A DNA stretch of 64,000 nt from Candidatus Paceibacterota bacterium (GCA_035452965.1 DAOTCE010000023.1:18681-82680), one strand, 5' to 3'. Shown: positions 1 through 9,754, counted from the first letter of the stretch. Notes: generated by a model from the sequence alone, not told the origin. Program-made: numbers and translations.

Positions 1-1813
1 CCAACTCCACGCGCAGCATGTCGAAGATGCCGACGCGGGCAACGACCGCGCGGGCCAGGTCGGGGCGCTGCGCAAGGAACGCGCCCATCAGCAAGCCGCC
101 GTTACTGGCACCTTCGACTGCCAGTTTCGACGTGCTGGTGTAGCGGCGCTTAATGAGGTGTTCCGCCGCCGCGATGAAGTCGTCAAACACATGCTGCTTC
201 TGCGTGAGATTCCCAGCTTTGTGCCATTGCTCGCCGTATTCACCGCCGCCACGCAAGTTGGCAACGACATACACGCCGCCCGCATCGAACCAAATGCGGC
301 GGGTTACATCGAAACCGGGCGTGAGGCTGATCCCGTAGCCACCGTACCCGTAGAGCAACGTGGGATTCCCGCCGTCCCGCCGAAGCCCCTTCTTGCGCAG
401 GATGTTCAGCGGCACTTTCGTTCCGTCCTTCGAGGTCGCGAATTCACGCACAACCTCGATATCGTCGAAGGCCACGGGTGAAGTCATGTAGAGCGCGGTG
501 CGGCTGACCTTGTTGGCGGCTGGGTCGTAGGTGAACCAGGCGAAGGGTCTCAGGTAACTGACATTGCCGAAGACAAGGTCATTGCCATGCCAGGAATCGA
601 GACCCGACGCAGTTGATATCGGGGGAACCGGGATGAGGCGTGCCCGGCTACTCCCGCGCGGATAATACAACAGCTCCGATGGGCCGCCGAGAATGCTGGC
701 CACATACAGGCCGTCGTCGCTTGGCACGAAGCCTTCCACGACGCCCCGGCTCTCCGGGGCAGCCACGGTGGCCCTCGCCAGTTCAAGCCTTTCCAGAGGC
801 AGACGCAGCACCTGTCCGCGCGGCGCGTTCTTGCGCGAGAGCAAGTAGAGCGCGCCATCGCGGCCAAACACCACGCGCTTGATGCCGTCTTCGAACCGTG
901 TGAGTTGCTGCCATGTGCCCGATGTGTCGCGCAGGTAGTGGGCGTAGTCGCCCCCATCGCCATTGGCCACTGTGGCCAGCACCCAACGGCCGTCTGCGGT
1001 GGCTGCCAGCTCAATTTCGGCGATGCGGGGGAAGTCCTTGCCGATGACATATTGGTCGTCGGTGACCGGCGTGCCGAGCCGGTGAAACCAAACCTGCTGG
1101 TAGAAATTGATGTCTGCCTCTGGTCGCTCCCCCTGGTGCGGGTAGCGCGTGTAGAATACACCCGTGCTGTCCGCGGTCCACGCTGCGCTGCCGCCGCCCG
1201 TTGGGTATTGCACCCGGGGGATTTCGTCGCCCGGCATCTTGCCAGTATCCACCTCGACGAAGTGCAGCGCTCCCTGCTCGCTGCCGCCCTCGGAAAGGCA
1301 GACAGCCACCAACCGTCCATCCGGCGAGGGCACATACCAGTCAATCGCCGTCGTGCCGTTGGTGTTATAGGCATTGGGATCGAACACTGTCCGCCAGAGC
1401 GCGGGCGCGTCGAGGGAGGAAAGGCGGACGAGGATGGGTTGCTGTGCCGGCGGTTTGAAGCGGAGGGCAAATATACGGCCTTTGCGCTCCTGTAAGTCGT
1501 AATAGCGGGCTGACTCTTCCCCGCGCAATTGCGCCAACTGCTGGGCGATGCCATCGCGGTAGGGCAGCCGCGCGAAATAGACGCGGGTTCGCTCATTCTC
1601 CAGCCGTGTCCATTCACGCACGGCTGGGGCGGCGGCGTCTTCGAGCCACTGATATCCGTCCACGACCGCCACGCCCTGGTAGAAGTTGGTCACCGGTTGA
1701 GGCTGGGCGGGAACCGACGGAAGCGACTCGGCCAGTACAAGTCGCGGCAGCCAGGCAACGAGAAGCAGTGTCGTGGTTACACGGCGTGTCAGGCGGCAGA
1801 TCGGCTCACTCAT
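1..1813 (-). CDS. Prolyl oligopeptidase, S9A family (3' end cut by window edge)
   Basis: Reading leftwards from an ATG at 1813 the frame stays open to base 1 (604 codons), so the C-terminus lies outside the window. A signal-peptide-like start (Arg-rich, then TTLLLVAWLP) is followed by the typical S9A opening with VDGYQWLED near residue 45. The segment with WYVPSPDGRLVA fits the beta-propeller gate. Near base 105 the frame encodes GASNGGLL, the nucleophile-elbow motif of prolyl oligopeptidases, with Ser as nucleophile. The catalytic Asp and His would follow beyond the edge. Family members cut short peptides after proline; a signal peptide suggests a periplasmic role. It is the last visible gene leftwards, 138 bp beyond the dehydratase stop, and could be in the same transcript. 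Family assignment is firm; a link to glycan use is not shown. Confidence 0.9.
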   Translation of the reverse strand, partial: MSEPICRLTRRVTTTLLLVAWLPRLVLAESLPSVPAQPQPVTNFYQGVAVVDGYQWLEDAAAPAVREWTRLENERTRVYFARLPYRDGIAQQLAQLRGEESARYYDLQERKGRIFALRFKPPAQQPILVRLSSLDAPALWRTVFDPNAYNTNGTTAIDWYVPSPDGRLVAVCLSEGGSEQGALHFVEVDTGKMPGDEIPRVQYPTGGGSAAWTADSTGVFYTRYPHQGERPEADINFYQQVWFHRLGTPVTDDQYVIGKDFPRIAEIELAATADGRWVLATVANGDGGDYAHYLRDTSGTWQQLTRFEDGIKRVVFGRDGALYLLSRKNAPRGQVLRLPLERLELARATVAAPESRGVVEGFVPSDDGLYVASILGGPSELLYYPRGSSRARLIPVPPISTASGLDSWHGNDLVFGNVSYLRPFAWFTYDPAANKVSRTALYMTSPVAFDDIEVVREFATSKDGTKVPLNILRKKGLRRDGGNPTLLYGYGGYGISLTPGFDVTRRIWFDAGGVYVVANLRGGGEYGEQWHKAGNLTQKQHVFDDFIAAAEHLIKRRYTSTSKLAVEGASNGGLLMGAFLAQRPDLARAVVARVGIFDMLRVEL

Positions 1814-1951
1814 GCGGGCAAAGTAGGTTCGGCTGACGTCGGCGGCAAGGCCTTTGGCTCCCTCTAACCGATCTCGGTAATTCCAATTGAGCCTTGGGGA
1901 GACTCCGTCAGGCGGGTCATGTTTGAGGAGCGGCGGGCAGCTGCTCCTGCC

Positions 1952-3139
1952 CTATGCGCCTGCCAGGTCGCCCTTGGGCTGAAAGTAGTCCGTGGCGTCG
2001 GGCGGGCGTATATCAGTAAGCTTGCCGGTGTAGTGGCGCAGTTCGCGCGGTTGGAAAGGATGCACGGCAATGGCTTCCTCGTTAAGATCAATGCCCAGAC
2101 CAGGCGCGTCAGGTATCCGCATCTGGGCCTGCTGAAAGTCAACGGTCTCCGTGCTGATAAGCCGGCGATGCGGCACATCGGCGCTCATGGTTTCGAGGAC
2201 GGTGAAGTTGGGCACGCAAGCGGCAAGCTGAAGATTGGCGGCATTGGCCACCGGCCCGCTAGGGTTGTGCGGACAAATAGCGATGTGATTGGCCTCGGCT
2301 TGGGCGGCAATCTTTTTCACTTCCATGATGCCGCCAACATGGCTGACATCGGGCTGTGCAAAGTCCGCGCAGCGCAGCGCGAAGAAACGCTGGTAATCCC
2401 AGCGGCTATAGAGCCGCTCTCCGGCGGCGATGGGCACGCGCGAGCGGCGCTTGACCTCCGCCAACGCTTCCAGGTTGTCCGGCGGGACGGGTTCCTCGAA
2501 CCAGTGGATGTCGAATTCTTCCAGCGCCCGGGCGATGCGCACAGCCGTCGCCACATTGAACCGCCCGTGACCTTCGATGAGAATATCCACCTCCGGTCCG
2601 ACCGCTCCGACCACGGCCTCGATGCAGCTTAACGCGTCGCGCATGCCCCGCTTGTCTATTTCCAGATAGGCCGAGCCAAACGGATCCCACTTTAAGCCGC
2701 GGAAGCCAACTGCCACTGCCAAACGGGCCTTTTCCGCGAACTCAGCGGGTGTCTTGGCCGGGGCGAACCAGCCATTTGCGTAACAAGGAATCGCATCGCG
2801 CACCTTGCCGCCGAGCAGTTGATACACCGGAACGCCGAGTGCCTTGCCTTTGATGTCCCAGAGGGCCATCTCCACGCCGGACAGCGCGCTCATCAGGACC
2901 GGGCCGCCCCGCCAATAGACGTCGCGGTAGGCTTGATGCCATATAGCCTCAATGTTATGTGGATCGAGCCCGACAAGCGTGCGCTCCAGTTCCTTGACCG
3001 CCTGAGCGACACTCTGCTCGCGATATTCCAGGGTGGCCTCGCCAACGCCGTGCAGGCCGTCGTCAGTCAGTACTTTGACAAATACCCAGTTGGTCCGGTA
3101 AGCGTGGCAGAGGAAGGTCTTGATGCCGGTAATCTTCAT
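1952..3139 (-). CDS. Enolase-superfamily acid-sugar dehydratase (galactonate dehydratase-like)
   Basis: 395 residues from ATG 3139 (MKITGIKTF...). A TTG at 3169 would extend it by ten residues and overlap the neighbouring stop, but the family normally starts at MKI, so the ATG is preferred. The fold is the mandelate racemase/muconate lactonizing group of the enolase superfamily: N-terminal capping domain, then a TIM barrel. Visible residues are IEGHGRF (first metal ligand position, Glu here where DgoD has Asp), WFEEPVPPDN (second ligand), AAGERLYSR (third ligand) and CPHNPSGP (general-base His). These enzymes dehydrate aldonic acids to 2-keto-3-deoxy acids. With the upstream SDR and MFS genes this supports oxidative catabolism of a released sugar. 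The exact substrate cannot be told. Confidence 0.88.
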   Translation of the reverse strand: MKITGIKTFLCHAYRTNWVFVKVLTDDGLHGVGEATLEYREQSVAQAVKELERTLVGLDPHNIEAIWHQAYRDVYWRGGPVLMSALSGVEMALWDIKGKALGVPVYQLLGGKVRDAIPCYANGWFAPAKTPAEFAEKARLAVAVGFRGLKWDPFGSAYLEIDKRGMRDALSCIEAVVGAVGPEVDILIEGHGRFNVATAVRIARALEEFDIHWFEEPVPPDNLEALAEVKRRSRVPIAAGERLYSRWDYQRFFALRCADFAQPDVSHVGGIMEVKKIAAQAEANHIAICPHNPSGPVANAANLQLAACVPNFTVLETMSADVPHRRLISTETVDFQQAQMRIPDAPGLGIDLNEEAIAVHPFQPRELRHYTGKLTDIRPPDATDYFQPKGDLAGA

Positions 3140-3165
3140 AATTAAATGGTTCGGATTGGGGATGG

Positions 3166-4056
3166 TCAACAGGGGGAGGCGGGCGGGGCTGCGGGATCGC
3201 CGCCCAGGTGATACTCGATACCCCAGCTTGCTTCGGCGCCCCGGTTCAATGTGCGCTCGAAGTAGGGCTCGAACGAGAACGTTCGGTCATTGCCCCAAAT
3301 CGGCAGGAAACTGGGCACAAAGTCGGTTGTCACGGTCAATTCGCCGAGCCGGGGATGCTTCTGAACCGCGAGCAGAGTCTTTCCCTGCGGGTCGAACTCG
3401 AGCTCCTGGCGACAGCCGCGCGGCCAATCGTGCGCGGGTTTGCGCGCCACGAATCCTTCCGCATTCAGGAAATAGCCCGGGCTGCCGGCTGGCAGACCGA
3501 CTGGGAAGGAGAACCGGCATAGGACATTGTCGGAAGGGACGGGGAAGAACGGATGCGCAAACCAGCGCACCGGCAGCGGGGCGCTCCCCAGGCTGCGAAT
3601 CCCGGTGCGGGAACGGATCACGCGGTCCTGGAGACTCACCGTGCGCGCCAAGTGGTAAGCCCAATCGCGGAAGGTGTGTTCTGTTCGCATGGCGATAGTA
3701 TCGCCCGAGCAGTCTATTTCCCACTTCACGAACTCGATGACTTCAGGGTTGTAGCGCACATCGAACGGCTCGCGCGAGCTGGTCCGGCGCACACGGCCCA
3801 CTCCAATGCAGGCCACCTCCCCGCCCACCGGCGCGGTCTCGGCTCCCAGGGACTGCAGGAACATGTCTGGGGCGCCCTGCCCATCAAAGGTGTTAGGTGC
3901 GTGCGGATATTCCGGACCGGCAAAAACCTCTCCGTGGCGTGGGTCCAACACCTGCCAAATGTAGCCCCCGGTGCAGTAGCGTGATCCCAGGCGCGCGATA
4001 TCGGCCGCCGGATCGAGAATCAGGATGGTAAGGTTGGGATTGCTGAGCGCGTACAT
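3166..4056 (-). CDS. Putative mutarotase-like protein of unknown substrate
   Basis: 296 residues, ATG start at 4056, no signal peptide. It begins MYALSNPNLTILILDP, then YCTGGYIWQV and FDGQGAPDMF, followed by a long beta-rich stretch with WEIDCSGDTIAMRTEH and WFAHPFFPVP. This resembles the beta-sandwich proteins annotated as aldose-epimerase-like or galactose-mutarotase-like in Planctomycetes/Verrucomicrobia, but I cannot assign a named family with certainty. It sits 18 bp after the GH50-like gene and 26 bp before the dehydratase ATG, so it is very likely co-transcribed. A role in interconverting anomers or processing the sugar fed to the SDR/dehydratase is inferred from context only. Confidence 0.55.
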   Translation of the reverse strand: MYALSNPNLTILILDPAADIARLGSRYCTGGYIWQVLDPRHGEVFAGPEYPHAPNTFDGQGAPDMFLQSLGAETAPVGGEVACIGVGRVRRTSSREPFDVRYNPEVIEFVKWEIDCSGDTIAMRTEHTFRDWAYHLARTVSLQDRVIRSRTGIRSLGSAPLPVRWFAHPFFPVPSDNVLCRFSFPVGLPAGSPGYFLNAEGFVARKPAHDWPRGCRQELEFDPQGKTLLAVQKHPRLGELTVTTDFVPSFLPIWGNDRTFSFEPYFERTLNRGAEASWGIEYHLGGDPAAPPASPC

Positions 4057-4074
4057 AATCGGGTGACCTGCTGA

Positions 4075-6258
4075 TCAGGGCAGGGGAAATGCCCGGGCCC
4101 GAACTTCGTAGAGAGCGCGGCCGATCCGGCGGCAAGCGGCGATGCTCTCCGCGTATGGGGTGTCGCAAATATCGAGCAGGCCGGTCAGATAGTTCTCCCC
4201 GTCAAACCGCCCCGTCGCGGGCTGATCGTAGTACTGGAACCAGTGCGTGCCGATCACCGCCGGGTTCTCGAGGGCGCTCTTGACGTACGTCACATAGGCG
4301 CGGCCCCGATCCGCATGATCAGCCACCAGCACCAGCCCGGCTGGCTGCATGGGCGCGTCCACAGGCGCGAAATGGAATTCGCCGATGAGAACAGGGCGAT
4401 CCAGCCCTGCCGGCAGCCGCAGGTCGGAGACTTCAGGCGCGTAGCGGTTGATGCTGACGATGTCGCAATGCTGCGCCGCAATCCGCATCACCAGCGCGTT
4501 GCCGGAGCCCGCAAAGCGGCAGCCGAGGTAGAGATGGTTGGGGGCGGCGGCCTTGATCGCCTCGCGGCAGCCGCGGAAATAGGCCGCCAGGTATTGCTCG
4601 CTGAACGCCTCAAGATCGGCGCGGACCGCCGGGCGCTCTCTATCCGGAGCAACGACATTCGTTCGCAGCGCCTCCCAACCCGCAAACGCCGTTCTCCAGG
4701 AGGCATTCAGTGCCTCCACTCGCTTGTATTGCTTCTCCAGGCCCGCCATCATCGCCCGCCGGGCCGGCTGCTCCGGCGGCGAGCGCAGCGTCGCCTCACC
4801 CAGATAACCCGTGTCACCCCAGTGCAGTTCATTATCCACAAAGAAACCCAGGCACCAGGGATCACGGAGCGATTCCTTCAATTCCGCCCGAAGCGTTCGG
4901 TCCATAAGCTGACGCCAGCCCGGATCAAAGGGGTCCGGCAGCTTTCCCCAGTTGCCCTCGGAACCCTGGAGACGGAACTCGGACGTGCCCAGCGGCGCCG
5001 AATACATAATCGCGGTGTAAGGCGTCTGCCGTTTGGAGTAGATGCCGGGGTCGGACGAATTGGCGATGGTATTCAACCCCCAACTGGCCAAGCGCCGCTG
5101 GGCCTGGGCTCCGTAAGTGAACGACCAATCCTGGCCGTACTTGCGAAAGAGATTGGCTTCGAGAAAGTCATAGACCGGGTGATTGTCTCTGCCCACGTAA
5201 TAACGGCGCGTGGACTGCGGCTCCCGGCCGTAGAAGACCCCCAACGCCGACGCGGGATCCGGCAGCCGGAAGTAATTCTCGCGGTCCAGCAACGGCGTGC
5301 CGTGATAGACGGACCCGACCCGGATCCGCGTGCCGACTCGCACTACCCCGTGCGACCAGAATAACCTGCCCTCCGGGTCCACCATCCACCACGCCCCGTT
5401 CAGTTTCTGAGTTCGGAAATAGCCCGTGGCCGCGAGCTTTGGCCCGTCGGCCCACCCGCCGTAGCGGTTCCAGTCGGCAGGCCGCGCATGCGCGGACAGG
5501 TCGGCATCTTCACTCCTCCGCCTCTCGCCAAACTCCGCCGGCATATGAATCTTGTTCGGCCAATCCCGATGCGCGTATTGGCCAAACTCATCCACCAGCG
5601 GAAACACTCGATTGGCTGGCCAGTCGCGGAACGGCGCAGGCGTGCCGCGGGCAATCACCGGGCCGATGGCAAACGCGTGTTCCGCATCCGGGTCCGGCGT
5701 GAAAATCGAGATGGCCGTGACATTGGCGCCATTGATGCTCCCGCGGCGCGCAAAATCGGTCGGCTGTCCCACCATGGAGATAAACCGGCCACCCGGCGGG
5801 GAAGAATTCCTGTCGCCCAGCGGCACCACCAGCCACATGGGCTCCGGGCCGGGAGAAACCTGGATTTGGAAGATGCCCTTGCGAGTTTGCACGGTCGGCA
5901 GGCTCTCGGTTGAGTCGTCATCCACTCGCAATATGAGCCGCAGGTTGTTAGTCCCCCGGTTGCAGACCGGCACGGCAATTTCCGCAAAGGCCTCCAGGTC
6001 CCGGCTGACCGGCGCAAGCCTAACCTTCAGGCCAACGCGGCCGGTTTCCTTGCGAGTCTTGACCTCCAGCCAGCCGTTCGTGTCCGGAGATGCCGACGCT
6101 CCCTGCAGTTGCACGTTACCGGCCGGCCACGCCTTCCACTCAACTATTGTTCGCTGCGGTTGCGCAGCCGCAGCGATCGCGCCCCCTTGCGGACCTGCGG
6201 AGAACAACACCAGTTCTGCGAGCAGCACGCGCGGCAGGAAATGGCGTCGTCCGTCCAT
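4075..6258 (-). CDS. Secreted glycoside hydrolase, GH50 beta-agarase-like
   Basis: 727 residues from ATG 6258 with an N-terminal signal-like stretch ending in an Ala-rich run near residue 33. Residues about 40-200 are beta-rich (jelly-roll-like, as in GH50 N-terminal domains). The rest looks like a clan-A TIM barrel: PEGRLFWSHG, then FFVDNELHWGD (NE acid/base), LGCRFAGSGNAL, VSINRYAPE, LIGEFHF (Glu nucleophile) and THWFQYYDQPATGRFDGEN. This order matches GH50-type agarases; GH42-like beta-galactosidases are the alternative. It lies 2 bp downstream of the DUF6259 gene, which implies one operon. The family is moderately sure; agarose as substrate is not shown, since many 'agarases' in this phylum act on other galactans. 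Confidence 0.68.
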   Translation of the reverse strand: MDGRRHFLPRVLLAELVLFSAGPQGGAIAAAAQPQRTIVEWKAWPAGNVQLQGASASPDTNGWLEVKTRKETGRVGLKVRLAPVSRDLEAFAEIAVPVCNRGTNNLRLILRVDDDSTESLPTVQTRKGIFQIQVSPGPEPMWLVVPLGDRNSSPPGGRFISMVGQPTDFARRGSINGANVTAISIFTPDPDAEHAFAIGPVIARGTPAPFRDWPANRVFPLVDEFGQYAHRDWPNKIHMPAEFGERRRSEDADLSAHARPADWNRYGGWADGPKLAATGYFRTQKLNGAWWMVDPEGRLFWSHGVVRVGTRIRVGSVYHGTPLLDRENYFRLPDPASALGVFYGREPQSTRRYYVGRDNHPVYDFLEANLFRKYGQDWSFTYGAQAQRRLASWGLNTIANSSDPGIYSKRQTPYTAIMYSAPLGTSEFRLQGSEGNWGKLPDPFDPGWRQLMDRTLRAELKESLRDPWCLGFFVDNELHWGDTGYLGEATLRSPPEQPARRAMMAGLEKQYKRVEALNASWRTAFAGWEALRTNVVAPDRERPAVRADLEAFSEQYLAAYFRGCREAIKAAAPNHLYLGCRFAGSGNALVMRIAAQHCDIVSINRYAPEVSDLRLPAGLDRPVLIGEFHFAPVDAPMQPAGLVLVADHADRGRAYVTYVKSALENPAVIGTHWFQYYDQPATGRFDGENYLTGLLDICDTPYAESIAACRRIGRALYEVRARAFPLP

Positions 6259-6260
6259 CC

Positions 6261-8423
6261 TTACCGTTCGTAAACCAATACGGCCACCGACTGCGCGGGC
6301 AGGCTATCGCCCGGCTGGAAATTGCCGTTCAGGGTGGCGCCTTCGACAAAGCGCAGCGGTTGGATGAGCTTGGGGGTGAAGGCTTTTGCGCGAGACGAAT
6401 GGTTGCAGACAACAATCGCCGCGAGTTTGCCCGCCGTGTAGCCTTTGGCCAATACCCCCGAAGCAGGAGGCAGGCAGAAGTCTTGATCCACAAACCGGCC
6501 CGTCATCAGCAGGTCGGGCCAGCGATTGCGCAGGGCAATCAGTTTGGCCATGTAGGCGCCATACTTCGGCGCCTGGCGCAGGTCGCCCCGGCAGCGCCAG
6601 ATCTCGACATCGAACCGCCAGCCGTAGAGGAACCCCCAGTTCATGCGCTTCTCGTGGTCGCGCTCATCCCGGATGCCGCGTGTGCTCAACAGAATCTCCG
6701 GAAAGGTGTAGCCGAACACTTCCGGCGCCGCCTCCGGAGTCTGTGCGGCGCCAAAGTCGGCGACATGCACAAAGTCCACGTGCCGGTCGAGGCAGTCGCT
6801 GACCTTTTCCGTGCCAAAGGCGCGCCCCGGGTGACCGGCAATCAACGCTTGTCGCATTGCCTTCAGAATCGCGTCCTTTCCCGGGCCTTGGGCCAGGCCC
6901 GGTCCCGCATGCGGATGCGACTTATCAAAGCACAGATAAGGCAACCGGCCGCCCATCTGGTCGAAGAACAGGCAATCGGGCCCGAACGATGCCATGTATT
7001 CCCCTATCTGGATCAGCTTCTCACGCCACTCAGGCGTGGACTGACACGCGGCGACAAAGTCCCGGGCGCCGAAGTTGCGCAGGTAAGTGCCATCTCCCGC
7101 GAACTTGTAGGCTTCGCGATACTCGCTTCCCTGGGCGGTCTTGAGGCAAATGCGCGAGCCGGTCGTTGTGTAATAATCAGATGCGGTGTCAATCAGGTGG
7201 CCGTTGGCATACAGTATCACCCGCCCGCCCCGGCGCTGGATCTCGGCAATCGCCTCGCGCAACCCCGCCGCCCCGCCCAGGTCCTCCGCCACTTCGTAGT
7301 TCGGATAATCATTGTCCATGCCGGCCTTGAACCAGCCAAAGACCATCAGCGTGGTGATCCCGTAGGGCCGGCCGCCTTCGAACACATCCACCAGGTCCTT
7401 GTAGCGCAGGAAGACCTCGCCATACTGGTGCTTCATGATGATGCGCTGCCAGCCGTGCATCTGGTTCACCCACTCGGGTCGGGGCGTCTGGCTCCACCAG
7501 CTTGAATCCGCCCACCGCCGGTAGGCGCGCGCGTCGGCGTGCCAGTCTTCATGATGCAGGCGCAGGACCGAGCGTGGCGCGATCCACCTTCCCCGGGCCA
7601 GGAATGGATAGCGAACAAACCCCGCGAACAGTCTCCCCGTGTCGCTTTCCCGCGCGAGATTCAAGCCTGTGGTCTGGAAACTCGGGTCCTCCGAAAGCAG
7701 GCCCAACCCCTTGCCGCCGCCGTAGAGCCCAAACCAGTCCATCGTCATGGTGCCGCCCGGGTAATGGGAGCAGGCCACAACGCGCTTCTGGTCGGGCGCC
7801 ATGTAGAGGGTGTGCTGTTCTTCCACATAGGCCGCCGGGTTCTGTATGCGGCGGCCCAGCCCGTGCGGCAGAATAAGCGTGTCGCTTTCCTGGTCCGGCC
7901 CCAAGCTGCGGAATGGCCCCACCCAGGGAAACCAGAACTCCTCGATCACAATGTCGGATTGGTTGTTCAACTGCGCCTCGCAGACAACCTCGTTCCCGTC
8001 GAGCGTGAAGCGCAGCTCGAATTGTGCTTTGTGTTCCTTGCCGGCATGGCGGAGCGTGGCGTAGCGCGCCACCAGGGTCTTGTCTTCCCGGGTCACACGG
8101 GCGGACTGTTCTTCCGGCGCGATGCCGCATTCGCGGCGCTGGCCCACCCCGACCATCATGTCAAACAACCCCCGATCCCCAGCAATGGTTGGCGCTTCGT
8201 CGGCAAACCCCAGCTCGAACTTCCGCCCGTCGGGCGAGAGCGAAAAATAGATGCGCTCGTTGGCGATGCGTTCCAGGCCGCTGCTCCGGGCCGTTGCCGC
8301 AGGTTGCTCAGCGCCGAACAGGCCGCTCGCGCAGACCATGAAGACGGCAGTGAGACTCGCTGCCGGCTTGCGGACCGGGCGCATTTTCGAGCGGAAGAAT
8401 CGCAGCAGGTGATTACTCTTCAT
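6261..8423 (-). CDS. Secreted DUF6259-type glycosidase-like protein
   Basis: 720 residues, ATG 8423. N-terminal signal region (basic residues, then SLTAVFMVCASGLFGAEQ). The first ~280 residues are beta-sandwich-like and the centre is a TIM-barrel-like domain with LMVFGWFKAGMDNDYPNY, RVILYANGHLIDTAS, FGPDCLFFDQMGG and a late PEILLSTRGIRDERD. This pattern is what I know as DUF6259 proteins of Verrucomicrobiota and Planctomycetota, expected to be glycoside hydrolases of undefined specificity. The Asp in CLFFDQMGG is a plausible catalytic residue (inference). The stop is 2 bp before the next start, so translation is probably coupled. A distant relative sits at 13846-16035. Confidence 0.7.
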   Translation of the reverse strand: MKSNHLLRFFRSKMRPVRKPAASLTAVFMVCASGLFGAEQPAATARSSGLERIANERIYFSLSPDGRKFELGFADEAPTIAGDRGLFDMMVGVGQRRECGIAPEEQSARVTREDKTLVARYATLRHAGKEHKAQFELRFTLDGNEVVCEAQLNNQSDIVIEEFWFPWVGPFRSLGPDQESDTLILPHGLGRRIQNPAAYVEEQHTLYMAPDQKRVVACSHYPGGTMTMDWFGLYGGGKGLGLLSEDPSFQTTGLNLARESDTGRLFAGFVRYPFLARGRWIAPRSVLRLHHEDWHADARAYRRWADSSWWSQTPRPEWVNQMHGWQRIIMKHQYGEVFLRYKDLVDVFEGGRPYGITTLMVFGWFKAGMDNDYPNYEVAEDLGGAAGLREAIAEIQRRGGRVILYANGHLIDTASDYYTTTGSRICLKTAQGSEYREAYKFAGDGTYLRNFGARDFVAACQSTPEWREKLIQIGEYMASFGPDCLFFDQMGGRLPYLCFDKSHPHAGPGLAQGPGKDAILKAMRQALIAGHPGRAFGTEKVSDCLDRHVDFVHVADFGAAQTPEAAPEVFGYTFPEILLSTRGIRDERDHEKRMNWGFLYGWRFDVEIWRCRGDLRQAPKYGAYMAKLIALRNRWPDLLMTGRFVDQDFCLPPASGVLAKGYTAGKLAAIVVCNHSSRAKAFTPKLIQPLRFVEGATLNGNFQPGDSLPAQSVAVLVYER

Positions 8424-8476
8424 AGTCAGTTGAGTGCTTCGGCGGACACTGGGCGGTTGATGGCTGTCATTCCAAT

Positions 8477-9754
8477 TCAGGCTCCCGGCCCGCGGTAGTA
8501 GTCGCGCTGGAAGGTGAGCAGCACCGCAACCAGCAGTGCCAGGCCTCCCAGCAAATACGCGCCGGACAAAGCGGAGAAACCGTAGCCCAACCCGAGGCCC
8601 TCGGCGTACGATTCCCGCAGCCGCCCCAGCAGCCAGGGGGAAATCGAGCCGACCAGGAACGCCAGCATCGTCATGATCCCTACCGCCGAGGCACGATGTC
8701 GCGGGGCGATCACCTGGAACAGAGCCGCGTGAGTGTTGGCTTCATAAAGGCCGCGGAACAGGCCGAATCCCGCCATGGCCGCGCAAGCCCCGACCAGCGT
8801 CCCCGCCTGCCCCATCAGGAAGATCACCGGCACGGCCAGCAGCATGGTCGCGCCCATCATCTGGGGCCGGAACACCGGGCGCATCACCGCCACGCGATCC
8901 GAAAGCCAGCCGCCGATAAGAATACCCAGCAACGCCGCCAGGTGATGATAGAACATCGCGAATCCGCCGGCTTTGGTCAGCGAGAGATGGAACCGCTCCT
9001 GCAAGAACACCGGCGCCCAAACCACATAAGCGTTATTGACGAAGACGATCGCGGTAAAACCCGCCGTCAATAGCAGCGCGGTCGGCGAGCGAAACAGCAC
9101 GCCCAGGGCCTGCCAAACCGAGTCGCGCGGTCCCGCGTCCGTGCAGGCCGCCGGAGCCGGGGCATCGAGCAGGCGCCACATCAATATCAGGCCGAGCACG
9201 ATGCCGCCGCCGCCAAAGGTGAAGAAGGCCGAGCGCCAGCCCCAGCGTTCCGCGATGAACCCACCCAGAAACCCGCTGACCATCACGCCAATGTAGAGGG
9301 AAGATTGATGAATGGACAGCGCGATGGCGCGGGTCCGGGTGTGATATGTGGCCAGCAGCGGATAGGCCGCCGGAGCGTAGAAGGACTCGCCTCCGGCGGT
9401 GGCAACGCTGCGGAACGCAATCAGCGCGATCAGCCCGCCCGCCAGCCCGGTACACATCGTGGCCGCGCTCCAAAACAGCAGGCAGCCGATGATGATCTTC
9501 TTCCGGTTCCACACGTCCCCCAAGTAACCCGCCACCGGCATCATGATCGCCAGCGTGAAGAACAGCACCGAGCCCACCAACCCAAGCTGGCTGTCCGCCA
9601 GGTGCAGGTCGGCCTTGATGGCGGACAGGACGACGCCGAAGATGGCTCGGTCGCCCTGGTGAAAGAAGAAGGCGCAGAACAGCAGCGCCAGCAGCTCCCA
9701 CTTGTAGCGCGGGCGGCGTCCGGCGCCCCCGGCATGATCAACCCCGCCGCTCAC
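8477..9754 (-). CDS. MFS transporter, sugar-acid/hexuronate type
   Basis: 425 residues starting at GTG 9754, which overlaps the SDR stop by four bases (GTGA). No ATG is available near the first membrane helix. About twelve hydrophobic segments are visible, with GYLGDVWNRKK between helices 2 and 3, the classic MFS loop-2 motif, and a long middle loop rich in Pro/Ala. The N-terminal FFHQGDRAIFG and the overall layout resemble ExuT/anion:cation-symporter MFS proteins that import hexuronates and aldonates. Its position between the sugar dehydrogenase and the glycan hydrolases supports uptake of a monosaccharide or sugar acid. The substrate is inferred. Confidence 0.85.
   Translation of the reverse strand: MSGGVDHAGGAGRRPRYKWELLALLFCAFFFHQGDRAIFGVVLSAIKADLHLADSQLGLVGSVLFFTLAIMMPVAGYLGDVWNRKKIIIGCLLFWSAATMCTGLAGGLIALIAFRSVATAGGESFYAPAAYPLLATYHTRTRAIALSIHQSSLYIGVMVSGFLGGFIAERWGWRSAFFTFGGGGIVLGLILMWRLLDAPAPAACTDAGPRDSVWQALGVLFRSPTALLLTAGFTAIVFVNNAYVVWAPVFLQERFHLSLTKAGGFAMFYHHLAALLGILIGGWLSDRVAVMRPVFRPQMMGATMLLAVPVIFLMGQAGTLVGACAAMAGFGLFRGLYEANTHAALFQVIAPRHRASAVGIMTMLAFLVGSISPWLLGRLRESYAEGLGLGYGFSALSGAYLLGGLALLVAVLLTFQRDYYRGPGA

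Noticed and set aside
1830..1850. GGCTGACGTCGGCGGC near the prolyl oligopeptidase start, similar to the palindromic repeat
   Set aside because: Only about 9 core bases agree and the second arm is missing; likely chance in GC-rich DNA.
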